A DNA stretch of 64,000 nt from Rhizobium lentis (GTDB lineage: Bacteria > Pseudomonadota > Alphaproteobacteria > Rhizobiales > Rhizobiaceae), in NCBI RefSeq assembly GCF_017352135.1, contig NZ_CP071454.1, positions 2,133,001 through 2,197,000 on the forward strand, read 5' to 3'. The notes below the pieces were generated by a model. The model was given only the letters and a program-made list of their open reading frames with translations. It was not told where the DNA came from and made no database searches. Positions 8,616-17,932 of this stretch are shown one piece after another; within the stretch, counting starts at the first letter, position 1; the number at the start of each line of letters is the position of its first letter. A program made the translations under genes and the position numbers.

Positions 8616-9719
8616 TTAGTCTCCGTCCGAAAAGGAAAAGCCGGCCGAAAGGCCAATGGCCGCGCCATAGTCGTCGCTGATCCTGGTGATCAGCTCGCGG
8701 CTTTCGACAAGCAACGCGTCGAGCTTGGCCTTCTCGGCATCGCTGGTGGCGACGTCGATGTCGGGATTGAGCTTCGGCACGCTGTCGAGCAGCGATTTGA
8801 AATCCTCGTCGATCGACGCGGCGATCGACCGTTTGTCCGGCGGCAGAAGCTCGGCCATGCCGGCCTTCTGCCAGAGCGTGCGCAGGCCCTCCAGATTGGC
8901 GGCCATGGACTTCCAGGTGTTCTTCGAACGCCAGTAGATCGCCATACGCGGGCGCGGCGCCGTATCCTTGCCCTTGTAGAACTGTTCCAGCCGCTGGTCG
9001 CGGACATTTTCGGCACCGTGGACAAGAATGCCGAGCAGCGCGGTCACGGCTTCCTTGTTGTCCATGAAATCATTGCTCTGCGGACCCGGATGTTTCCAGC
9101 TCGCCTGCACCCCGTCGGGTTTTTCCCAGGCGGCGACGACTTCGCCGGCCTCGCGCTGGATATTGCCTGCGACCGCCTGGCCGTAAAGGCAGCGGAAGCC
9201 GCCCTTCTGCTTGATGAGGTCCTCGGAACCGTTGCCGTAAAGCACGTATTCCAACGCCGTCAGGCCCTGCAGCGCCACACTCTTGCCGGCGATCGCATCG
9301 ACGGTCGCATCCTTCGGATCGGCCTTGGCGATCAGCGCCTGCACCTGCTTCAGGCCGACGCCCTTGCGGTCGGGATAGAACAGGATGTGCTCGAAGAGAT
9401 TGTCCTGGATGACGGGTCCGGTCTGGACTATCTCGATTATCGACCAGTAGCGGATCGTGTCGTCGAAAGCGGATTTCGCCTTGTCGAGCGTCTGCTGCGT
9501 GCCGCCGTCGCAGAGATCCTTCATCGCCGTCGTCAACCGGGCCGCCGATTGCTGCATGTTGCGATAGCCCGGGCGGATCACCTCATCGACAGCGCGCTGC
9601 ATCACGGCAGGAACGGCATCCTCGTTCAGCCCTGCCGAAGGGGCAGCGGTCTGGGCGGCCGCCGCTGTGGCAAGGCCGATCAGAGTGAGGCAGAGCAGGG
9701 GGTGCCAAAGGCGCATCAA
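8616..9719 (-). CDS. Imelysin-like periplasmic protein (second copy, variant motif)
   Basis: A 367-residue protein with a signal peptide (LLCLTLIGLATAAAAQTA). It shares the helical imelysin / M75 fold with the first gene of the operon. At the place of the family's GxHxxE motif it reads GLTALEYVLYG, so the His is replaced by Thr while the Glu is kept. The ATG overlaps the DUF1111 gene's stop region by four bases. Imelysin-like proteins are linked to iron uptake in the envelope; a metal-binding or structural role is inferred here, and the changed motif suggests divergence of function. Confidence 0.85.
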   Translation of the reverse strand: MMRLWHPLLCLTLIGLATAAAAQTAAPSAGLNEDAVPAVMQRAVDEVIRPGYRNMQQSAARLTTAMKDLCDGGTQQTLDKAKSAFDDTIRYWSIIEIVQTGPVIQDNLFEHILFYPDRKGVGLKQVQALIAKADPKDATVDAIAGKSVALQGLTALEYVLYGNGSEDLIKQKGGFRCLYGQAVAGNIQREAGEVVAAWEKPDGVQASWKHPGPQSNDFMDNKEAVTALLGILVHGAENVRDQRLEQFYKGKDTAPRPRMAIYWRSKNTWKSMAANLEGLRTLWQKAGMAELLPPDKRSIAASIDEDFKSLLDSVPKLNPDIDVATSDAEKAKLDALLVESRELITRISDDYGAAIGLSAGFSFSDGD

Positions 9720-11254
9720 AGTGACTCCAGGAATGTAATCAGGGCCGCCCTGTCGTCTTTCGGCAGGGAGGAGAAAGCGTTGCGGGCCTTTTCAGCTTCG
9801 CCGCCGTGCCAGAGGATCGCCTCGGTGAGATCACGCGCACGGCCGTCATGCAGGAAAAAGCTGTGTCCGCTGACAGTCCGGGTCAGTCCTATACCCCATA
9901 GCGGCGGCGTGCGCCATTCACGTCCGCTTGCAAGGCCGACCTGCTGCCCGTCGGCAAGGCCCTCGCCCATATCGTGCAGGAGAAAGTCGGAATAGGGCCA
10001 GATCAGCTGGAAGGACTGCGCCTTGTCGGCAGTATCCCGGCGGGTGACGAATTTCGGCACGTGGCAGGAAATGCAGCCGGTTTCGTAGAAAATCCGCTTG
10101 CCCCGCAGCGTCTGCGGGAAGCTCGCCTTGCGCCGCGCCGGAACGGCCAGGTTTTCCGAATAGAAGGTTACGAGGTCGAGAATGGGGTCCGGCGCCTCTT
10201 CCTCGCCCAGCCGTTTCTGCACGCCGGTGGGCATATCGAGGCATTTCTCCTCCGCCACCGTGCAGTCGCCATGCGCATCCGGCCGATCCGGCGTCGAGAT
10301 GCCGATATCGTTGGCAAAGGCATCGGCGCTCTGATCGCGCACGGAAGCATTCTGTGCCTTCCAGCCGAACCGTCCGAGCGCAATCCCGCCGCTGCGGTGG
10401 TCGCGCACGACCGCAGGCTTGCCGGAAATCCCGTCGCCGTCGGCATCGTCCGGATCGGCATGGGCAAGGATGTCGGCCGTGGGAATGGCTTCGATCAGCC
10501 CGAGGCCGATCATCGCCGAGGCGACACGCGGCGAAATCGTCGTCGCGGGATCGAGTGGCCCGTAGGCAGGGTCGACCAGCGAGTAACGCGGCCGGCGCAA
10601 CGACACGGTCTCGCCGTCGCCGAGCGTCACCGTCTCTTCGCGGTAGCTGATCGCCATCTTTCCTTCTGCGGCAAGGCCGGGGACGGCGAGATCCTGCAGC
10701 TGATGGCCATAGATCGGATCGGGAAAGTTGACGACGTCGGCCTCAGCAATCGCCTTTTTTTCCTCCGGCGTTTTGGCTTCTCGCGCCAGCCGCAGGAGCA
10801 TCGAGGTGGCGCTCGGGCCGCCCTCCGGCGGTCTGCCGCGGCCGTCATTGACATGGCAGCTCATGCAGGAGCGGGCATTGAACAGCGGCCCGAGGCCGTC
10901 GGAGGCCTGCGTCGAAGAGGGTGAGGAAACCCAGAGCTTGCGGAAGAGCGCATTGCCGAGCTTGAAATTCTGCTCTTCCTCGAAGGGGATGTTAGCCGAA
11001 ACATGCGAGAAACTGTCTTCGGTGACGGGATCGATCGAGGTCGTAGCCCCCGCCTGCATCGCTTCGTATTGTTCAGCCTTGGAAAAATCCGCCGTCGGCC
11101 GCGTGATGTCGGCGACGCGTTTGAGATCGGTCTCGGAGAGGTCGGTGCGTTTGGTTGGCAGGTCGAAACCGCTGGCGATGCCTGCGGAAAATCCGGCAAA
11201 CATGGCGCAGAGCGCAGCGCTGGCGATCAATCGGCGGGCCGGGGCATGCGACAT
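9716..11254 (-). CDS. Di-haem cytochrome c family oxidoreductase (DUF1111)
   Basis: A 512-residue exported protein with an N-terminal signal (ASAALCAMFAGFSAGIASG). Two CxxCH haem-c sites are visible: CMSCH in the N-terminal half and CISCH in the C-terminal third. DUF1111 proteins resemble MauG-like di-haem peroxidases and are often called putative thiol oxidoreductases. The position between two imelysin-like genes is typical of these iron-related operons in alphaproteobacteria. It probably performs periplasmic redox chemistry tied to iron; this is inference. Confidence 0.9.
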   Translation of the reverse strand: MSHAPARRLIASAALCAMFAGFSAGIASGFDLPTKRTDLSETDLKRVADITRPTADFSKAEQYEAMQAGATTSIDPVTEDSFSHVSANIPFEEEQNFKLGNALFRKLWVSSPSSTQASDGLGPLFNARSCMSCHVNDGRGRPPEGGPSATSMLLRLAREAKTPEEKKAIAEADVVNFPDPIYGHQLQDLAVPGLAAEGKMAISYREETVTLGDGETVSLRRPRYSLVDPAYGPLDPATTISPRVASAMIGLGLIEAIPTADILAHADPDDADGDGISGKPAVVRDHRSGGIALGRFGWKAQNASVRDQSADAFANDIGISTPDRPDAHGDCTVAEEKCLDMPTGVQKRLGEEEAPDPILDLVTFYSENLAVPARRKASFPQTLRGKRIFYETGCISCHVPKFVTRRDTADKAQSFQLIWPYSDFLLHDMGEGLADGQQVGLASGREWRTPPLWGIGLTRTVSGHSFFLHDGRARDLTEAILWHGGEAEKARNAFSSLPKDDRAALITFLESL

Positions 11255-11301
11255 TTCAAGAGCCCGGGCCGCTCCGGCTTTCGAAGCGGCCCGCCTTTTG
11301 C

Positions 11302-12579
11302 TTATTTGAAGACGGCGTTAGGATTATCCAAGCTGTCGGAACCTTCAAGCTGAACCGTGCCGAGATCGAGTGCGGCAATAACGCGCTGGATCGATTTCGT
11401 CTGGTCGATCAGGCCGTCGATGGCGGCCTGGACGACGGCATTGCCTTCCTTGTTGCCCTCGGCAATCATCTGGTCGTACTTCTCGACCGTATCGCCGCGC
11501 TTGGCCATGGCATTCATGGCGTCGAGCGTCTTGTTGAGCTTGCCTTCCAACTCCGCATCAAGCGCCTTGTCCTTGGCGGCCACGAGATCGTGCAGCGAGG
11601 GGCCGCTGAGCTTGGTGCCGTCGACGCGGGTGTAGTTGCCGGTATAGGCGGCGGCGATGCCGATCGCGTCGTTGAGATGCGAGTTGTAGGTATTGTCGGA
11701 GAAGCAATCATGCTCTTCTTCCGGATCGTGCAGCAGCAGGCCGAGCTTCATGCGCTCTCCGGCAAGCTCGCCATAGGAGAGCGAGCCCATGCCGGTCAGG
11801 ATTGCGACGAGGCCGGCTTTCGGATCGGCCTCGACGTTCTTCGTCGCCGCACCGTCCGGCTTCCAGTTGTCCACCATTTCCTGGAGGTCGGAAACGAGCA
11901 GCGTGGAAGCGGACTTCAGATATTCGGCGCGCCGGTCGCAATTGCCGTGCGTGCAGTTCTTGAGGTCGTAATCGGTTGCCGGGCGGTTGCCGGCGCCGGG
12001 ACCGGTACCGTTCAGATCCTGGCCCCAGAGCAGGAATTCGATGGCGTGGTAGCCGGTCGCGACATTGGCTTCGATGCCGCCGGCTTCCTGCAGCGTGCCG
12101 GAGAGGAATTCCGGCGTCAGCTTCGAGGCGTCGACATCCTTGCCGTCGATCTTGATCGTCTTGTTGGCAATGACATTCGCCACATAGAGAGCGTTCTCGT
12201 CGCTCTCGGTGCCGTAGGCGGTGTCGACATAGTCGATCAAGCCTTCATCAAGAGGCCATGCGTTGACCTTGCCTTCCCAGTCGTCGACGAGCGGATTGCC
12301 GAAGCGATAGACTTCCGTCTGCTGATAGGGAACGCGCGCCTTGATCCAGGCATTCCTGGCGGCCTTCAGCGTCGCGTCGGTCGGTGCCTTCAGGAAGGCG
12401 TCGATCGCAGCGTCGAGCGCCTTGGCCGTCGTCAGCGAGTCTTCGTATTTGGCGTGCGCCACCGCGGCATAATGTTTCACCACGGCGCCAGCACTGGTCT
12501 CGGCCTGCGCGGGAACGGCGAGCAGGGCTGCGGGGGCGATCGCCAGCACGGCTGCGCGGAATTTGCTGTTGAGCTTCAT
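11302..12579 (-). CDS. Imelysin family protein (iron-regulated protein A type)
   Basis: A 425-residue protein with an N-terminal signal peptide (AAVLAIAPAALLAVPAQA). The imelysin GxHxxE motif is intact as GYHAIEFLLWGQD near residue 180. The repeated helical halves also match the family. It is the first gene of a four-gene minus-strand operon. The 199-bp leader contains an Irr-box-like sequence at 12659-12674. It probably works in the periplasm or outer membrane in iron acquisition or sensing. Confidence 0.9.
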   Translation of the reverse strand: MKLNSKFRAAVLAIAPAALLAVPAQAETSAGAVVKHYAAVAHAKYEDSLTTAKALDAAIDAFLKAPTDATLKAARNAWIKARVPYQQTEVYRFGNPLVDDWEGKVNAWPLDEGLIDYVDTAYGTESDENALYVANVIANKTIKIDGKDVDASKLTPEFLSGTLQEAGGIEANVATGYHAIEFLLWGQDLNGTGPGAGNRPATDYDLKNCTHGNCDRRAEYLKSASTLLVSDLQEMVDNWKPDGAATKNVEADPKAGLVAILTGMGSLSYGELAGERMKLGLLLHDPEEEHDCFSDNTYNSHLNDAIGIAAAYTGNYTRVDGTKLSGPSLHDLVAAKDKALDAELEGKLNKTLDAMNAMAKRGDTVEKYDQMIAEGNKEGNAVVQAAIDGLIDQTKSIQRVIAALDLGTVQLEGSDSLDNPNAVFK

Positions 12580-12658
12580 AATCCTCTCCTGTGACGGATC
12601 TTCCGTCTAATCGGCTCCGTGTCTTCGCGCAAAAGTAAACTGGTGTCAAACGCTCTAG

Positions 12659-12674
12659 TTTGGAATGATTTTAA
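12659..12674. promoter_or_regulatory. Candidate iron control element (Irr box) upstream of imelysin operon
   Basis: The sequence TTTGGAATGATTTTAA agrees at 14 of 16 positions with the rhizobial ICE consensus as I remember it (TTTAGAATnATTCTAA). It lies about 80 bp upstream of the imelysin ATG. Irr is the iron- and haem-responsive Fur-family regulator of Rhizobiales. The match was made by eye against a remembered consensus. Confidence 0.5.
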
Positions 12675-12778
12675 GAAGGAGAAGGGCGGCAAACCGCCGC
12701 GTTTCAGGTGCATTTGCCTGAAAGATCAGCGTTCTCGGCCGCCGAGCGGCGAGCTTCTCTCGGCGGGTGCCGCGGGGA

Positions 12779-14068
12779 TCAGCCCGCGCGCTGCATGCGG
12801 CAGAAGAAGAAGCCGTCCGTGTCGGTGGAGGCCGGCGTCAGCGTCACCGTCAGGCCATCGGAAGAACGCGGACGCGGCGTGTCCTTTCCGAACAGCGCGT
12901 CCCAGACGGGCAGGGCGCTGACGATCTGAAAATCGGGATGCTCCGCGGTAAAGCGGCGCACCTGGTTTTCATTTTCCTGAGGCAGCACCGAGCAGGTGAC
13001 ATAGATCAATTCGCCGCCCGGTTTGACGAAGCCGCTGGCCTGCGCCAGCGCGTCCTGCTGCTGGGCGGTGCGTTCGTCGAGGTTCTTGGCCGTCAGGCGC
13101 CATTTCGTGTCGGGACGGCGGCGCCATGTGCCGGTGCCGGTGCAGGGCGCGTCGACCAACACCTTGTCGCAGCGTCCGACAAGGCCCGAAAGCCCTTTGG
13201 CATCGTCATGCACCTGGACATTGCGCGTGCCCGCCCGCTTCAGCCGCTCGATGATCGGCGCAAGCCGTTTGCGATCGGCATCATAGGCATGCACCTGGCC
13301 CTTGTTCTGCATGGACGCCGCCATGGCGAGCGTCTTGCCGCCGCCGCCGGCGCAATAGTCGAGGATCTGCTCGCCGTCCCCGGCGAGCACCAGATCGGCG
13401 ACGATCTGCGATCCCTCGTCCTGAACTTCGAACCAGCCTTTCTGGAACGAAAGCTCGGCTGTCACGTTGGGAAGACGCGAGGCGCCTTCGCCGGCGGCAA
13501 TCCGGATGCCGTAGCGGGCGATCCTCGCGGCGTGAGCGCCGGCCCTTTCGAGCGCCTTGACCGCCTTGTCGCGGGAGGCCTTGAGGACGTTGGCGCGCAG
13601 GTCGAGCGTCGGGCGGGTGGCGAGCGCCTGTGCCTCGGCAAGCCAGTCGGCGCCGAAGGCCTGTTCGAAGGAGGGTTGGGCCCATTCGGGAATATCGCCG
13701 CGTATATGCGGCGGCGCATCGTCGAGCGAACGGCTGGCAAAGGCGGCGAGGGTCTCGGTCGGAAGCGGTGCCGGCGCAAATTTGTCGTGCGCCAGTTCGG
13801 CGGCAAGGCTGTCGGGGGTGAAGCCCCATTGGCGGAACATGACGGCGTGGGCAATGGCTGCGGCACTGTCGTCATCCATCAGCCAGGCATGGGAAAGCCG
13901 CATGCGCAAGGCGTCGTAGACGATGTTGCCGATCGCGGCGCGATCGCCGGAGCCGGCGAAACGGTGCGCAAGGCCCCAGTCCTTCAGCGCGTCGGCGACG
14001 GGCCGCTTGCGGGCGTCGATATCCGCAAGCACAGAAATCGCCCCTTCGAGGCGGCCGCCCAGACGCAT
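12779..14068 (-). CDS. rsmB: RsmB/NOP family 16S rRNA cytosine-C5 methyltransferase
   Basis: A 429-residue RNA (C5-cytosine) methyltransferase. An N-terminal NusB-like helical domain occupies roughly residues 1-140. The SAM-binding motif I is LDYCAGGGGKTLAMAA. Motif IV is VDAPCTGTGTWRRRPD and contains the Pro-Cys pair, and motif VI is YVTCSVLPQENE with the catalytic Cys. It probably methylates C967 of 16S rRNA, but an assignment to a paralogue (rsmF type) cannot be excluded. It is transcribed on its own, ending close to the imelysin promoter. Confidence 0.85.
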   Translation of the reverse strand: MRLGGRLEGAISVLADIDARKRPVADALKDWGLAHRFAGSGDRAAIGNIVYDALRMRLSHAWLMDDDSAAAIAHAVMFRQWGFTPDSLAAELAHDKFAPAPLPTETLAAFASRSLDDAPPHIRGDIPEWAQPSFEQAFGADWLAEAQALATRPTLDLRANVLKASRDKAVKALERAGAHAARIARYGIRIAAGEGASRLPNVTAELSFQKGWFEVQDEGSQIVADLVLAGDGEQILDYCAGGGGKTLAMAASMQNKGQVHAYDADRKRLAPIIERLKRAGTRNVQVHDDAKGLSGLVGRCDKVLVDAPCTGTGTWRRRPDTKWRLTAKNLDERTAQQQDALAQASGFVKPGGELIYVTCSVLPQENENQVRRFTAEHPDFQIVSALPVWDALFGKDTPRPRSSDGLTVTLTPASTDTDGFFFCRMQRAG

Positions 14069-14216
14069 TCACATCTCTCCTGTTGCCGTGGCCTGTGAAC
14101 GACCCGCACAGACGCGACGGTCGCGGGCGGCGTGTTCCACAAGTCTCAACCGCGTGGTAACCGCGATTGACGGCAAGAGCAAGCGCCGCTCACGGCGCAG
14201 CCGGTTGTGTGCGGTC

Positions 14217-14579
14217 TCAGCTGATGACCTGGTAGCAGACCTTCGCAGTGCCGGAGCTCACCATGCCGATATTCTGCGCGGCGGCGCGCGACAGATCGAG
14301 CACCCGGCCGCGGATGAACGGGCCGCGATCGTTGATGCGAACGACGACGGTGCGGCCGTTGTTGCGGTTGGTGACCTTCACCTTGGTGCCGAACGCGAGC
14401 GAACGATGTGCGGCAGTCAGGATGGCAGGGTTCATGCGTTCTCCGGAAGCAGTTTTGGAGCGAAGCGCGTACCATGAAGCACCGCCGCATCCATTGCCAG
14501 CAAAACCTTCCGCCGGAAGCATGGAAGAACAGGCTGCAATAGTTGCCGCGGCGATAATAGAACGACGTATTTTCTTCAA
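14217..14579 (-). CDS. RlpA-like double-psi beta-barrel (septal ring lytic transglycosylase family) protein
   Basis: A small 120-residue RlpA-family protein. From a TTG start preceded by GAGGGA it has a basic N-terminus and a signal peptide ([16 protein letters not shown]) with cleavage around AEGFA. The barrel follows: [54 protein letters not shown]. RlpA proteins act on peptidoglycan; this one has no SPOR domain. An ATG start at 14669 would give 150 residues but would hide the signal peptide. A long AT-rich leader lies upstream. Confidence 0.8.
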   Translation of the reverse strand: MKKIRRSIIAAATIAACSSMLPAEGFAGNGCGGASWYALRSKTASGERMNPAILTAAHRSLAFGTKVKVTNRNNGRTVVVRINDRGPFIRGRVLDLSRAAAQNIGMVSSGTAKVCYQVIS

Positions 14580-14977
14580 AACAGAGTATCCCTCAACTAT
14601 TGAACTCACGCCCTTGCAGGCGGCGGGGCTTAAATCTGTTAAAAAGTGGCGAAAAAGTGCCGCGGGCATTCACGGAGTATTACAGTTCGTAACAATTGTG
14701 AGTGCGGAGGAAAATTTCATAAAGAGGCGACGGCCGTCGAATCTGGAAAAAAACATAATGAAATCAGTTAAAATCCGAATGAATTTTCCGAAGAAGCGGT
14801 AAACATCCCGGCGTTCACAAAAACCGCAAAAATTTTTTTCTGATTTTGCCATATTTGTTGCCACATTTGGGCAAATTCAGAGGCCGTTAACCATAATAAG
14901 CGGCGAAAATTATCCCGCGAAGATCGGAAAGTAGGAATTTCCTACTCCTTTTGGGTGAGCAAAGCTGTTTGCAAACA
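14580..14977. other. AT-rich intergenic leader with palindrome and CtrA-like half-site
   Basis: This roughly 400-bp stretch is far richer in A and T than the surroundings and encodes nothing convincing. It holds a perfect 8-1-8 palindrome, AGTAGGAATTTCCTACT, at 14930-14946, 31 bp beyond the stop of the epimerase-like gene. A TTAACCAT motif, the CtrA half-site of alphaproteobacteria, lies at 14887-14894. It is probably the regulatory leader of the rlpA-like gene. Confidence 0.5.
14930..14946. terminator. Palindrome at end of epimerase-like gene, possible bidirectional terminator
   Basis: Perfect inverted repeat AGTAGGAA-T-TTCCTACT, followed on the plus strand by CCTTTT. The stem is only eight base pairs and the T-run is weak, so it could instead be a protein-binding site. 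Confidence 0.4.
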
Positions 14978-15847
14978 CTAACCGCGCCAGCGTCCATCTT
15001 GCCACAATTGCGCAAGCGACATCGGGTAGGTCGGGAAGGAAAATTCGAAGCCGGCAGCCTTCAGTTTCGCATTCGAAACCCGCTTGTTTTCGCCGTAAAA
15101 GGAACGCGCCATCGGTGTCAGCTCGGCGGTTTCAAACGCCTGTTCAGGGGGTGGTTCAACGCCCATCAGGCGAGCTGCCTCGACGATCACATCCTGCGGC
15201 GGCCCGGGCCGGTCGTCGGTGACATTATAGATGCCGCCGAGGCCGTGCTCGGAGAGGAAACGTGTCGCCGCGCCGATGTCCTCGACGCGGATGCGGTTGA
15301 ACACCTGGTCCTTTTTGATCAGCCGCCGCGCAGTCCCCTTTTCAAGATTGCAGAAAGCGTTGCGTCCCGGCCCGTAGATGCCGGAAAGCCGCAGCACCGC
15401 CGCCGGCAGACCGCGCTGCCGGCCCATTGCCAGCCAGCCTTCTTCGGCCTCGAGCCGTTCTTTCGACCGTCCGGAGACCGGCAGGCAGGGCGTGTCCTCG
15501 TTCACCCAGGCGCCTCCGTGGTCGCCATAGACGCCGACGGTGGAGAGATAACCGATCCATTCAAGTTTCGGCAGCAGGCTGGCGCCATCCTTGCTGAGCA
15601 GCCGCAGCAGCGGGTCGGCCTGTCCAGGCGCGATCGACTGCACGAGGTGGGTGACGCCCCCCAACGCCTGACGCAGTTCCTCTTCTATGGCCTCGCCGTT
15701 GAAGAGGAATGCTTCAATGCCGTTGGCTCGCAGCCCGTCCATCTTCTCGGCGGAACGCGTGGTGCCGGAAACACGCACGCCGTCGCCGGCGAAGGCCTTC
15801 GCAATCGCCGTGCCGGAATAACCGCAGCCAAAGATCATCACATGCAT
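14978..15847 (-). CDS. NAD-dependent epimerase/dehydratase-like SDR (YeeZ-like)
   Basis: A 289-residue extended-SDR-like protein. It starts [16 protein letters not shown], a nucleotide-binding glycine motif, and contains WIGYLSTVGVYGDHGGAWVNE and LRLSGIYGPGRNAF, which resemble the active-site Tyr region of sugar epimerase-like proteins. I chose the ATG at 15847 because it overlaps the queG stop codon by one base (TGATG) and is preceded by GGGAGTGG; a start at 15871 is possible. It is cotranscribed with queG. The substrate is unknown. Confidence 0.8.
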   Translation of the reverse strand: MHVMIFGCGYSGTAIAKAFAGDGVRVSGTTRSAEKMDGLRANGIEAFLFNGEAIEEELRQALGGVTHLVQSIAPGQADPLLRLLSKDGASLLPKLEWIGYLSTVGVYGDHGGAWVNEDTPCLPVSGRSKERLEAEEGWLAMGRQRGLPAAVLRLSGIYGPGRNAFCNLEKGTARRLIKKDQVFNRIRVEDIGAATRFLSEHGLGGIYNVTDDRPGPPQDVIVEAARLMGVEPPPEQAFETAELTPMARSFYGENKRVSNAKLKAAGFEFSFPTYPMSLAQLWQDGRWRG

Positions 15848-16998
15848 CAGCCCACTCCCGCCAATTGCCATTCGTTCAAGACGTCGTCGTCGCTCTCATC
15901 AGCCCTTTGTGCGGAAAAGGCCGCGAATTCGTCAGCTTCCATCAGCCTTGAAAGCGCCCAGACCGCCATCCCCCGCACCACAGGCGAGGCATCGTCGGAG
16001 AGCATGCGACATTGCGCAATCAGCGCCTTATCGCCGGAATTACCGGCGGCGATCAGCACGTTGCGGACGAAGCGGTCGCGGCCGATCCGCTTCACCGGGG
16101 AGCCGCTGAAAAAGGTGCGGAAGGCGGCATCGTCAAGCGTCAGCAGAAAAGCGATCGACGGCTCCTTCAGCTCTTCTCGTGCCTTGAGCTTCATTTCGGA
16201 GGCGGAGCTTGCGAACTTGTTCCAGGGACAGGCGGCAAGACAGTCGTCGCAGCCATAGATGCGGTTGCCGATCAGCACCCGCATCTCGGGGGCGATCGGC
16301 CCCTTGTGTTCGATGGTGAGATAGGAGATGCAGCGCCGCGCGTCGATCTGGTAGGGCGCCGGGAAGGCGGCCGTCGGGCAGGCGTCGAGGCAGGCGCGGC
16401 ACGAGCCGCAATGATCAATCTCCGGCGCGTCGACGGCAAGATCGGCGGTGGTGAACATCGAGCCGAGGAACAGCCACGAACCATGGGTGCGGCTGACGAG
16501 GTTGGTGTGTTTGCCCTGCCAGCCCAAGCCCGCTGCCGCCGCTAAGGGCTTTTCCATGACCGGTGCCGTATCGACAAATACCTTGACGTCGGCGCCTGCC
16601 CGCGCCGCAAAGCGCGTGGCGATCTCCTTCAGCCGGCCCTTGATGATGTCGTGATAATCGCGATTGCGGGCATAGACGGAGATCGCCGCTTTATCAGGCT
16701 TGCCGAGAATGCCACGCGGATCTTCTTCCGGGGCGTAGTTGAGGCCGAAGACGACGACGGACCGCACGTCGCTCCAGAGGGTCCGGGGATCGCCGCGCCG
16801 CTCGCGCGTCTCGGCCATCCACTCCATCGTCCCGTGCCGCCCGGCATCGATGAACTCGCCGAGGCGCTGCTTGGCGTCGGGGATCGCGTCCGGACGCGTG
16901 ATGCGGCAGAGATCGAAGCCTTTGGCGGCAGATTCTGCCCGCACGAACTCGGTCAAATTGTCGCGGCGGCGGCGCTCTCTGTCATCATTGTCGGGCAT
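15847..16998 (-). CDS. queG: Epoxyqueuosine reductase
   Basis: A 383-residue QueG, which performs the last step of queuosine tRNA-modification synthesis by reducing epoxyqueuosine with cobalamin. Two [4Fe-4S] clusters are indicated by [17 protein letters not shown] and by [14 protein letters not shown]. The N-terminal cobalamin domain and a C-terminal HEAT-like region ([13 protein letters not shown]) complete the usual architecture. It lies 12 bp downstream of a GST gene and overlaps the epimerase-like gene. Confidence 0.95.
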   Translation of the reverse strand: MPDNDDRERRRRDNLTEFVRAESAAKGFDLCRITRPDAIPDAKQRLGEFIDAGRHGTMEWMAETRERRGDPRTLWSDVRSVVVFGLNYAPEEDPRGILGKPDKAAISVYARNRDYHDIIKGRLKEIATRFAARAGADVKVFVDTAPVMEKPLAAAAGLGWQGKHTNLVSRTHGSWLFLGSMFTTADLAVDAPEIDHCGSCRACLDACPTAAFPAPYQIDARRCISYLTIEHKGPIAPEMRVLIGNRIYGCDDCLAACPWNKFASSASEMKLKAREELKEPSIAFLLTLDDAAFRTFFSGSPVKRIGRDRFVRNVLIAAGNSGDKALIAQCRMLSDDASPVVRGMAVWALSRLMEADEFAAFSAQRADESDDDVLNEWQLAGVG

Positions 16999-17010
16999 AA
17001 CGAGCCCTCG

Positions 17011-17703
17011 TCAGAAATCCAGGTCGGCATAGTGTGAAACGGGGGTCAGGCCGCGCACGCGCTCGGTCAGCATCGGCCGAAAGGAGGGGCGCGACTTCAG
17101 CCGCTGATACCACTCCTTGACGACAGGGGCGTCGGCCCACTCGATCTCGCCGAGATAATCGAGGATCGACACCGAGGCGGCGGCGGCGAGATCGGCATAG
17201 CTCATCCGCTCTCCCGCCAGCCATTGGCGCGAGCCGGCGAGCCAGGTGAGATAACGCATATGCTGGCGGATATTCGCGCGGGCCGTGCGCAGAATCTTCG
17301 AATCCGGCGCTCCGCCCCCCTGATCTGCGGTCATCTGCAACTTGAAGACACGCTCACGCGCGAGCGGCTTCGTCACGTCGTTTTCCATCTTCTGCATGAA
17401 CCATTCACTCAGCCGGCGGATTTCCGCCCGCTGGAAAGGGTCTTCGGCGAGCAGTCGCCGGTCGCGTTTCAACACCCCGTGTGTCTCGTCCAGATATTCG
17501 GAAATGACGGTGGCGCCGCAGAGCGCCCGCATGCTGTCGTCGACATAGACCGGCAGCGTTCCGGCCGGATTGAGCGCCAGGAAATCCCGGCGCTTCTCCC
17601 ATGTCTGCTCCTCGATCAGATCCGCCTGATAGCCGTATTCCGCCAGGATCAGCCGGACGAAGCGGGATGCGGATGACATGGGATGATGATAAAGCGTGGG
17701 CAT
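17011..17703 (-). CDS. Glutathione S-transferase family protein
   Basis: A 230-residue GST. The N-terminal thioredoxin-like domain begins MPTLYHHPMSSASRFVRLILAEYGY, where the Ser/Tyr residues bind glutathione, and includes GTLPVYVDD. The C-terminal helical domain contains GERMSYADLAAAASVSILDYLGEIEW. I chose the ATG at 17703 because the GST fold begins there; the frame is open further upstream. It is probably first in an operon with queG and the epimerase-like gene. The substrate is unknown. Confidence 0.88.
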   Translation of the reverse strand: MPTLYHHPMSSASRFVRLILAEYGYQADLIEEQTWEKRRDFLALNPAGTLPVYVDDSMRALCGATVISEYLDETHGVLKRDRRLLAEDPFQRAEIRRLSEWFMQKMENDVTKPLARERVFKLQMTADQGGGAPDSKILRTARANIRQHMRYLTWLAGSRQWLAGERMSYADLAAAASVSILDYLGEIEWADAPVVKEWYQRLKSRPSFRPMLTERVRGLTPVSHYADLDF

Positions 17704-17932
17704 CGATACTCGGGCTTTGTGATTGCTGTTACAGGACTGTGTGGCAGCTCGTTTATAGCGCCTTAGTCGTGACTCATTGGTTGAAGCTATAGGAGCTTGG
17801 CCCCGCCAATACAAGCGAATCGGATTTTACCCCATCTGACGATGGCAAAACACGGTCTAACGAACGAATGGAAACGGCAGCCTGATCGACCCAAGCGCTC
17901 AGGTCGACCGAACTTTAAACCGGAGACAATGT

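Noticed and set aside
7551..9995. Very long open frame (814 codons) on the plus strand
   Set aside because: It is antisense to the DUF1513 and imelysin genes; its protein is Arg/Gly/Asp-rich, has no recognisable domain and is a by-product of GC-rich codon use.
11155..14098. Long plus-strand open frames opposite the imelysin gene and rsmB
   Set aside because: Both are shadows of well-supported minus-strand genes and contain no family motifs.
14670..14864. 64-codon open frame in the AT-rich leader of the rlpA-like gene
   Set aside because: Composition follows the AT-rich spacer and the start lacks a ribosome binding site; probably non-coding.
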